Origin: Oscillospiraceae bacterium
Lineage (GTDB): Bacteria; Bacillota; Clostridia; Oscillospirales; Ruminococcaceae
Length of the DNA: 64,000 bases
Direction of reading: 5' to 3'
Assembly: GCA_018380115.1 (NCBI GenBank)
Contig: JAGZUF010000006.1
Coordinates: forward strand, 62,001-126,000
In this document: piece by piece, positions 58,457 to 64,000 of the stretch
Position numbering within the stretch: the stretch's first letter is position 1
Layout: each line of letters begins with the position of its first letter
Notes under the pieces: generated by a model
What the model was told of the DNA's origin: nothing
Seen by the model: only the letters and a program-made list of their open reading frames with translations
Databases searched by the model: none
Made by a program: the position numbers and the translations under genes

Positions 58457-59246
58457 ATGACATTTGGAGAAAAACTGTTCAAGCTCAGAAAGGAAAAGGG
58501 CCTCTCGCAGGAGCAGCTTGCCTGGCAGGTGAACACCACCCGCCAGGCCGTCAGCAAATGGGAGAACGACCAAGGCTTTCCTGAAACGGAAAAGCTGATG
58601 ATGCTGGGCAATATCTTTTCTGTTTCTATCGATTATCTGCTGAAAAACGGCGGCGAAGCGCACAGCCCGGCGGCGGACGGCTATTATGTCAGCCGCGAAA
58701 AAGCCCAAAGCTGGCTTTCTCACGAGAGCCGCCTTGCGCGGAGCCTGTGCCTCAGCATAAGCTGCCTTGTGTGTTCCGGTATTCCATTTTTCCTTCTGGG
58801 CAGCACCCCTGCCGGGATATTGAGCTGTGTGGTAATGGCAGTGCTGGGGCTGGGCAGTATGTTTGTTACCTGCCTGACAGACCGTGACTATGAATACCGC
58901 CCGCTGAAGCAGAACACCCTGTTGTTCGATCAGGCATTTCTGGAGGAGCTTTCGGCGCGGTATGCCCGTCTGAAGAAAAGATATGCGGCCATGACGGCGG
59001 GCTTTTTCGCGCTGGTGCTTCTGGGTGGCGCCGTTTGCGGGCTGGCGCTGAAATAACGGGGCGGCAGAAAATGCTGCCGTGCCTGCGCTGCTGCCTATTG
59101 TGGCCCTTGGCCTCAGCATGTTGCTTTACGCACTGAGCATGATGGAGGCATACGAGCTTCTTGTGTACAACGAAGAGTACACCGGCAAGCTCTCTACCCG
59201 CCTGCTGAAGCGCCTGCGCGGGATAGGCCGCCGCCACCTGCCCTGA
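58457..59246 (+). pseudogene. XRE-family HTH membrane protein, frameshifted
   Basis: The first frame (58457-59056, 199 aa) has an N-terminal HTH (LSQEQLAWQVNTTRQAVSKWEND) and two or three membrane helices, and stops in LALK. After the stop a shifted frame continues to 59246 with good protein content. This includes a further hydrophobic helix (ALLPIVALGLSMLLYALS) and a charged end (MEAYELLVYNEEYTGK). Removing one A near 59053-59055 would join them into about 262 aa. It is either a recent frameshift, a sequencing error or two proteins. It lies just outside attR. Confidence 0.6.
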
Positions 59247-59320
59247 GGGCCGCCGGACTCTACGAAGCGTCGGTTGCGCATTTTCTGTGCGCTGATACAA
59301 TGAACTGGGAGGCAGAGAGT

Positions 59321-59932
59321 ATGGACTATACAAAAACAGGGCGTCTGATTCGCATGCTGCGGCGCGAAAAGGGCCTTACCCAGTTACAGCTTGCACAAAA
59401 GCTGCATGTGAGCGACAAAGCCGTTTCAAAGTGGGAACGCGGGCTGGGCGGGCCGGATGTCTCTTTGCTGGCTGGGCTCTCTGATGCACTCGGCGCCGGG
59501 GTGGAAAGCCTTCTGTGCGGAGAGCTGTCGCCCAATGAAGATACAGGAGGCAATATGAAAAAACTTCGATTCTATGTGTGTCCCGCCTGCGGGGCAGTGC
59601 TCACCTCCACGGGGCAGGCCGCCGTTTCCTGCTGCGGCAAGCGGCTGAACGCGCTGGCCATGGCCAAAGCCGGGCCGGGCCACCGGCTGACTGTGGAGGA
59701 GGCTGATGGGGAATATTTCATCTCCTGCGGGCACGAAATGGCGAAAACGCATTTCATCTCCTTTGTGGCAGTGCTTACCGGCGACACCCTTTTGATAAAA
59801 AAGCTTTACCCGGAATGGGCTATGCAGGCGCGTGTGCCCTGCGCCAAAGGCGCGCTTCTAGTTTGGTACTGCACACAGCACGGGCTGTTCTGCCAGCCCC
59901 TGCGCCCCGGCACACCGCCGCAGGGCATCTAA
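59321..59932 (+). CDS. XRE-family HTH regulator with C-terminal metal-binding domain
   Basis: The 203-aa protein has an N-terminal HTH (LTQLQLAQKLHVSDKAVSKWERG) and a second domain from about residue 78 with CPACG and CCGKRLNAL. The later HRLTVEEADGEYFISCGHEMAKTHFISF resembles desulfoferrodoxin-like metal sites. HTH fused to such a domain suggests a redox- or metal-responsive regulator (inference). The start at 59321 follows GGGAGG. Confidence 0.8.
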   Translation: MDYTKTGRLIRMLRREKGLTQLQLAQKLHVSDKAVSKWERGLGGPDVSLLAGLSDALGAGVESLLCGELSPNEDTGGNMKKLRFYVCPACGAVLTSTGQAAVSCCGKRLNALAMAKAGPGHRLTVEEADGEYFISCGHEMAKTHFISFVAVLTGDTLLIKKLYPEWAMQARVPCAKGALLVWYCTQHGLFCQPLRPGTPPQGI

Positions 59933-59980
59933 AAAACTGCACCTCTGCAGCCGGTTTTCAGGCCAAAGAGGTGCAGTTTT
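59933..59980 (+). terminator. intrinsic terminator of the HTH gene
   Basis: AAAACTGCACCTCT pairs with AGAGGTGCAGTTTT across a 20-base loop and is followed by CTTTTC. It probably also serves the convergent gene at 59998. Confidence 0.75.
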
Positions 59981-59997
59981 CTTTTCTGTTGTAACCG

Positions 59998-60405
59998 TCA
60001 GGCAGGCGGGCGCAAAAACCAGAAGGCCGGCAGATTTCGCACAATGCCAAAGGCCACCAGCACTGCAATGGCCGCGTACACGGCGGCATTCTGCCGCTTT
60101 GTCAGCCGCACGCTGCCGCCGGTAAGGTAGCTGCGCGCCGCCGCCCAGCCCAGCCAGACAAAAAAAGGCGCCAGCGCCACTATGGCGGCATTGCTGCGCA
60201 GGGCAGCCTGCCAGTTGCCCTGCAAAAGGGCGCTGAGGCAGCGCGTGATGCCGCAGCCCGGACAATACAGCCCCGTCAGCGCATGGACCGGGCATGGCAC
60301 GCCCTGCCCGGTGGCCTGCACCCATGCTGCATACCCCAGCCCTGCTGCTAATATCAGGCCCGCCGCAGCGGCCAGCCGCTTTTTTCTGGCGCAGGGTACA
60401 TTCAT
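59998..60405 (-). CDS. DUF2752 family membrane protein
   Basis: A 135-aa protein with three membrane helices. The DUF2752 signature is VPCPVHALTGLYCPGCGITRCLSALLQGNW; the Cys pair in CPGCGITR may bind metal or form a disulfide. The function is unknown. It overlaps the stop of the DUF4234 gene by four bases, a pairing that from memory recurs in Firmicutes and suggests a common membrane complex. Confidence 0.85.
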   Translation of the reverse strand: MNVPCARKKRLAAAAGLILAAGLGYAAWVQATGQGVPCPVHALTGLYCPGCGITRCLSALLQGNWQAALRSNAAIVALAPFFVWLGWAAARSYLTGGSVRLTKRQNAAVYAAIAVLVAFGIVRNLPAFWFLRPPA

Positions 60406-60758
60406 GCGCCAGCGCCGCCCATCATGCCGTTCACTTCACTCTGCACAAGGGCCCACACCACAATATCAAGCCCAATCAAGCTCAAAATAAGGTACAGAAT
60501 ACCTGTATTGCTGCTGGGAATACCCCACTGCTGCTTTACACGGTCTATCTTATCGCCCGCCTTATAGCACCAGTACAGGCCATAAATGCCACAGGTGACA
60601 ATATCCAGCAGAAACACCATACCGCCGGACGGCGACTGCACGTCCCCCGTTGCATAGTTCAAATCGTTCACAAGGCAAATAAACCAATAAATGCCGTAAA
60701 TACCGCAGGTGACAATAGTGAGAATGACACATAGCGCCACATTTCTCTGTTCTGCCAT
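60402..60758 (-). CDS. DUF4234 domain-containing membrane protein
   Basis: A 118-aa protein with the repeated motif VTCGIYGIYWF and VTCGIYGLYWCYK, the signature of DUF4234, and about three or four short membrane helices. The function is unknown. AGGAGGGG lies upstream. It is cotranscribed with the DUF2752 gene. Confidence 0.85.
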   Translation of the reverse strand: MAEQRNVALCVILTIVTCGIYGIYWFICLVNDLNYATGDVQSPSGGMVFLLDIVTCGIYGLYWCYKAGDKIDRVKQQWGIPSSNTGILYLILSLIGLDIVVWALVQSEVNGMMGGAGA

Positions 60759-60916
60759 GAAAGACCCCTCCTCCTTTATGATCCCATCATATCATCTGCA
60801 CAGCGGCGCGTCAACGCAAAAGCAAGGCAGGGGGCTGGGCCCCGGCATTGCCCAGAGCTCCGGTTTTCCTGTATAATAAAGGAAATAACGTCCAAGGCGG
60901 ACGATGGAGGGCTCAT

Positions 60917-61378
60917 ATGACCAAAATACTTTTTGTGTGCCACGGCAATATCTGCCGCAGCCCAATGGCGGAATTTGTATTTCGCGCAATGGTGCAGAAG
61001 GCCGGCCTGGCACAGGCCTGCGAGGTACAAAGCGCGGCGCTGAGCGCCGAAGAGCTTGGCAACCCGGTATACCCGCCTGCCCGCGCCATGCTGGCGCGGC
61101 ACGGCATCTCGTGCGAGGGTAAGCACGCGCGGCAGATATGCGAAGCAGATGTGCATGCGTTCGACCTGCTTATCGGCATGGAGCAGCGGCATGTGGACGC
61201 CATGCGGCGGCGTTTCGGCACAGAGGCGCAGGGCAAGGCCCGCCGCCTGCTGGATTATACCGATGTGCCGGGCGACATTGCAGACCCCTGGTATACCCGG
61301 GATTTTGAAACGGCTTACGCCCAGATAGAGGCGGGCTGCCGTGCGCTGCTGGCACAGCTTGCGCAGGCGGCGCAGTAA
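60917..61378 (+). CDS. Low molecular weight protein tyrosine phosphatase
   Basis: A 153-aa cytoplasmic phosphatase. The P-loop FVCHGNICRSPMAEF has the catalytic Cys at about residue 8 and the phosphate-binding Arg, and the general acid Asp lies in ADPWYTRDFE. Bacterial members act on tyrosine-phosphorylated or arginine-phosphorylated proteins; the target is unknown. The start at 60917 follows GGAGGG; the longer in-frame extension has no such site. Confidence 0.92.
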   Translation: MTKILFVCHGNICRSPMAEFVFRAMVQKAGLAQACEVQSAALSAEELGNPVYPPARAMLARHGISCEGKHARQICEADVHAFDLLIGMEQRHVDAMRRRFGTEAQGKARRLLDYTDVPGDIADPWYTRDFETAYAQIEAGCRALLAQLAQAAQ

Positions 61379-61399
61379 ACCCGCATGGGAGGTGAACTG

Positions 61400-61678
61400 A
61401 TGAAGCGAATTACCCACCGCACTGCCGGATGCGCTGAAGCGCCGCCGGACTGTGTGCACATGGCAGGCGGCTTTGCACAGGGTGAAGCCATAGAACGGCT
61501 GGCCCTGTATGAAGACCTGTGCGAAGAGCTGCAGGCCCAGCAGCAGGCCCTTGCCTTGCATATGGAAACCCTGCGCGCCGAAGGGCGTGAAAAAAGCGTA
61601 AAATTCCGTGAATTATTTGCACAGAAGCTTACAAATGGGGCGTTTCTCTCCATACTGCAGGCAAAAGGGCTTTTATAG
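61400..61678 (+). CDS. 92-aa hypothetical protein with coiled coil
   Basis: The start at 61400 follows GGGAGGTG. The N-terminal part (MKRITHRTAG, GEAIERLALYEDL) resembles short phage-derived proteins, and residues 38-75 form a likely amphipathic helix or coiled coil (LCEELQAQQQALALHMETLR). It lies 21 bases after the phosphatase gene and ends at a terminator, so the two form one unit. The function is unknown. Confidence 0.65.
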   Translation: MKRITHRTAGCAEAPPDCVHMAGGFAQGEAIERLALYEDLCEELQAQQQALALHMETLRAEGREKSVKFRELFAQKLTNGAFLSILQAKGLL

Positions 61679-61685
61679 GCACGAT

Positions 61686-61718
61686 AAAGCCGGGGCGCTT
61701 TTCAGCGCCCCGGCTTTT
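61686..61718 (+). terminator. intrinsic terminator of the phosphatase unit
   Basis: AAAGCCGGGGCGC pairs with GCGCCCCGGCTTT and is followed by TCCC; the stem also contains the T tract. Bidirectional use with ridA is possible. Confidence 0.75.
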
Positions 61719-61761
61719 CCCATGTTGGGCAATCCATAACTGCCAGGCAGCCGAGGAGGCC

Positions 61762-62142
61762 TCAGCCCGTCACCGCCACCGCCTCTATTTCCACCAAGGC
61801 GTCCTTAGGCAGCTTTGCCACCTGAAACGCGGCGCGGGCCGGGTATGGCTCGGAAAAATATTCGGCATACACTTCGTTCATGGCTGCAAAATCCGCCATA
61901 TCCTGTAGCAGCACAGTGGTTTTTACCACATGCGCCATGTCTGTACCTGCGGCGGCCAGAATGGCCTTGATATTCTCTAGCGACTGACGTGCCTGTGCAC
62001 GGATGTCCGCACCTGCAAACTCGCCGGTAGCCGGGTTGATGGGAAGCTGGCCGGAAACATAAATGGTGCCGCCCGCCTGCACTGCCTGCGAATACGGCCC
62101 AATGGCCGCAGGGGCATTGGGGGTTTGAATTTTTTTGCTCAT
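61762..62142 (-). CDS. ridA: RidA family enamine/imine deaminase
   Basis: A 126-aa protein that hydrolyses reactive 2-aminoacrylate and related imines. AIGPYSQAVQAGGTIYVSGQLP and the substrate Arg region PYPARAAFQVAKLPKDALVEIEAVA are diagnostic. It is full length and single-gene. The 170 bases upstream are A/T-rich and hold the terminator of the marR gene. Confidence 0.92.
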   Translation of the reverse strand: MSKKIQTPNAPAAIGPYSQAVQAGGTIYVSGQLPINPATGEFAGADIRAQARQSLENIKAILAAAGTDMAHVVKTTVLLQDMADFAAMNEVYAEYFSEPYPARAAFQVAKLPKDALVEIEAVAVTG

Positions 62143-62274
62143 TTCTTATATCCTCCCATAAATCTTTTATTATTCACTACATTGGCAGTAAACAAAAATT
62201 ACTATCCTCTCATTTTTAAGCATATTCAATATTAAGTCTTTAATATAATTATTTCAATTTACAAATGAGCCAAA

Positions 62275-62303
62275 TTAAACCCGTACTTTTTGTACGGGTT
62301 TAA
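62275..62303 (-). terminator. intrinsic terminator of the marR gene
   Basis: TTAAACCCGTAC pairs with GTACGGGTTTAA over a TTTTT/AAAAA loop, just after the stop on the minus strand. Confidence 0.7.
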
Positions 62304-62312
62304 CAAAATATA

Positions 62313-62810
62313 TCATTTTTTCTTCTTTTTGCAAAATACATAGCTGTCCTCTACATCCAGCTTGAAGGCTTCATTCAGGCGCTGCTGCACGCGGCAGAAC
62401 AGCTCCAGCTCTTCATCGGTGAATATTTTCAGCTTCTGGAACGTGCGCGCATAGCAGGCCTGCTCGAACTTGTGGTGGTCATTGAATACCTGCCAGCCTG
62501 CCTCGGTGAGGAACAGATTATATTCGCGGTTGTTGTTCTGGTTGCGCACCTGCTCTACCCAGCCCTTCTGCTTGAGCTTGCGGATAATCTGGCTGTAGGC
62601 GCTGGGCGTTTTTCCGTTGCTTGCCGCTATTTCGGTGATGGTTGCCGATTTGTGCCGTCCAATATACTGGATGACCTTGGATTCTGCCTGATACATCGTC
62701 ACTTCCCCGTACTGATGCGGCAGCGAATCGTATTCCGCCATCAGGTCATAGCCCGTATCCACAATATCCATCAGTTTCTGGCACAGTTCCTCGCGTGTGT
62801 CCATTTTCAT
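62313..62810 (-). CDS. MarR family transcriptional regulator
   Basis: The 165-aa winged-helix protein has YQAESKVIQYIGRHKSATITEIAASNGKTPSAYSQIIRKLKQKGWVEQ as its DNA-binding part and a wing with NQNNNREYNLFLTEAG. It has long N- and C-terminal dimer helices and ends in a run of lysines. Its target is not evident; the divergent or adjacent genes are ridA and the GIY-YIG/GNAT gene. A long leader (about 165 bases) precedes it. Confidence 0.85.
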   Translation of the reverse strand: MKMDTREELCQKLMDIVDTGYDLMAEYDSLPHQYGEVTMYQAESKVIQYIGRHKSATITEIAASNGKTPSAYSQIIRKLKQKGWVEQVRNQNNNREYNLFLTEAGWQVFNDHHKFEQACYARTFQKLKIFTDEELELFCRVQQRLNEAFKLDVEDSYVFCKKKKK

Positions 62811-62982
62811 TTTCCTCTTTCTTGCCGAAAGCGCCCGGGCGTATTTCTTTATTCAGGGCGCAGCAATCTTTATTCCATCGTACTACAAGGGAAACCGGCA
62901 GTTCTTCACTGCGCCTTTGCCGCAGTGCGGCGGCTGGCGTTAGCCAGCCGCATATAAACAAGCTGCCGCCTCTTTTTATAAA

Positions 62983-63011
62983 ATTATACCATTTTTTCCG
63001 CATCCCGGCAA
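62983..63011 (-). promoter_or_regulatory. predicted promoter of the marR gene
   Basis: On the minus strand TTGCCG (63011-63006), a 17-base spacer and TATAAT (62988-62983). The leader to 62810 contains the perfect hairpin GCGGCTGGC/GCCAGCCGC and an overlapping GCACTGCGGC-type repeat, with a 15-codon frame starting near 62953. Confidence 0.55.
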
Positions 63012-63027
63012 GGCGCGGCGCCGGGTG

Positions 63028-63978
63028 CTATTCCCCGCCCAGCCAGTACATATCGCGCCGCAGGCTGAGGCCCAGCTTTTTCTGCAAAGCCAGAGAGGCA
63101 CGGTTGCCTGCAAAGATATGGCAAAACGGCACGCGCCCCTGCCGCAGAAGGCGGGCGATGGCGTGCGCCTCCAGCGCGGCGCCCAGCCCCATACGCCGGA
63201 ACTGCGGCAAAACCACCAGCATGCCCATGCTTCCCTCGGAATGCTGCCCAATAAACCCGGCAAGCCGGCGGCCCTGCGGGCCGGGCAGAAAGGCGCCTGT
63301 AACAGTGCCCGCCGCAAGGCATGCAGCCACGCCGGTAGGCGGAATGAGGGTATAATGCGCACAGACGGTTTCTGCCCATTCAGGGCCAAGCGGCGCAAAG
63401 CGCACCCCCTTCACCGGCCGGGAGGGAGGCTGGGCCTCCCAATATACCGCCTGCGTGCATGCGGGCGGCAGCGGCAGGCCCATAGCCTGTGCCGCAGTCT
63501 GGGCTGCGACACGCCCGTGCACACCCAGCATAGCGCCCTGCGCCAAGGGCCCGGCCCTGTGTAAAAGGCGCGCCGCCGAGGCCTGCGTGCCTGCGGCCAG
63601 CAAAAGGTCGCCCCCCTGCACGCGCAGCAGTACGCCGCCCTTTTCCGCGGCCAGCACACCCGCTTTGCCCCAGCGCAGCGCCTCCAGCATATCCACGCAG
63701 GCGGGCCTTTGCGCCAGATATTCCCAGGCGGCAAGGGCCGGGGCGGCCAGCGCGGCCTTCTGCGCATGCGTCAGACGCTTCAGCGCCGCCTCCCGGCGCA
63801 TGGCCTCGCTTTTTGTGGCATATTCCTCTGTATACACAAGGCGCACAGGCCGGTGCGCGCGGGTATATCTGGCGCCGCGCCCGGTTTCGTGCAGGAACAC
63901 GCGCCGGGTGATGTCCGGCGTGTAACCCGCATAGAAATTCATACCGGCACATGCCAGAAGGTAAGCAGTATGCGCCAT
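63028..63978 (-). CDS. GIY-YIG nuclease domain fused to a GNAT acetyltransferase
   Basis: The 316-aa protein has an N-terminal GIY-YIG domain of the UPF0213 type (about 1-85: YLLACAGMNFYAGYT, ARYTRAHRPVRLVYTEE, catalytic Arg/Glu region MRREAALKRLT). A C-terminal GNAT domain follows (about 170-316) with the acetyl-CoA motif QFRRMGLGAALEAHA. UPF0213 proteins are usually free-standing at about 85-100 aa, so the fusion is unusual. The start at 63978 follows AAGGAGG near the window edge. Confidence 0.82.
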   Translation of the reverse strand: MAHTAYLLACAGMNFYAGYTPDITRRVFLHETGRGARYTRAHRPVRLVYTEEYATKSEAMRREAALKRLTHAQKAALAAPALAAWEYLAQRPACVDMLEALRWGKAGVLAAEKGGVLLRVQGGDLLLAAGTQASAARLLHRAGPLAQGAMLGVHGRVAAQTAAQAMGLPLPPACTQAVYWEAQPPSRPVKGVRFAPLGPEWAETVCAHYTLIPPTGVAACLAAGTVTGAFLPGPQGRRLAGFIGQHSEGSMGMLVVLPQFRRMGLGAALEAHAIARLLRQGRVPFCHIFAGNRASLALQKKLGLSLRRDMYWLGGE

Positions 63979-64000
63979 GGGGGCATCCTCCTTTTCTCTG

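Overview
The window looks like chromosome of a GC-rich, anaerobic Firmicute of the Clostridia, most likely an Oscillospirales/Ruminococcaceae-type gut bacterium. This is inferred from the Rnf complex, a fused AdhE with Rex-type operators, a split PyrD/PyrK dihydroorotate dehydrogenase, a mannose-family PTS, a BlaI/BlaR1-type pair and AGGAGG-type ribosome binding sites. No rRNA is present, so the genus cannot be fixed.

Layout. 1-5.1 kb: start of an M55 D-aminopeptidase gene and a complete rnfCDGEAB operon (minus strand). 5.4-10.2 kb: a hypothetical protein, a 45-aa membrane peptide, a Na/Pi symporter, a NusG-domain-II protein and a PepV-type dipeptidase. 10.2-14.3 kb: BlaR1-like/BlaI pair with a palindromic operator, a UcpA-like dehydrogenase, a DEAD-box helicase and HU. 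14.3-19.0 kb: pyrC-F-K-D-E operon headed by a 50-aa membrane peptide and a leader carrying an intrinsic terminator (probable attenuator). 19.0-30.2 kb: a sugar-PTS locus containing a LevR-like activator, EIIA-B-C-D, a BtpA/SgcQ-like enzyme, two TrpA-like TIM barrels, an iron alcohol dehydrogenase, Enzyme I and HPr. 30.4-33.1 kb: an NMT1/THI5-type ABC importer. 33.3-39 kb: asnA, a zinc-ribbon membrane protein, a DUF2804 protein, a probable structured RNA and adhE under two Rex-like operators. 39-47.4 kb: prmA, rsmE, a VanY-like lipoprotein, a TVP38 protein, DegV, a degenerate Enzyme I paralogue, tRNA-Ser(CGA) and eno.

47.5-58.4 kb is an integrated 10.8-kb element bounded by a 13-bp direct repeat. 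It has a tyrosine integrase, a divergent repressor/Cro-like switch with three matching operators, ImmA/IrrE peptidase, a P4/D5-type helicase next to an iteron cluster, a PAPS-reductase-like gene, an Xis-like protein, its own sigma factor and a Gp20-type scaffolding protein. There is no terminase, portal, capsid or tail gene. That combination suggests a phage satellite that may remodel a helper capsid. Beside the integrase sits a 26-aa holin-like (type I) toxin gene with a convergent antisense RNA.

58.4-64 kb: a frameshifted HTH-membrane gene, a second HTH regulator, DUF2752/DUF4234 membrane proteins, a low-molecular-weight tyrosine phosphatase, RidA, a MarR regulator and a GIY-YIG/GNAT fusion protein.

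The most interesting items are the satellite with its lone scaffold protein, its type I toxin module, the PTS operon with two divergent TrpA-like enzymes under a LevR-like regulator that has lost its GAFTGA loop, and the second, catalytically eroded Enzyme I.
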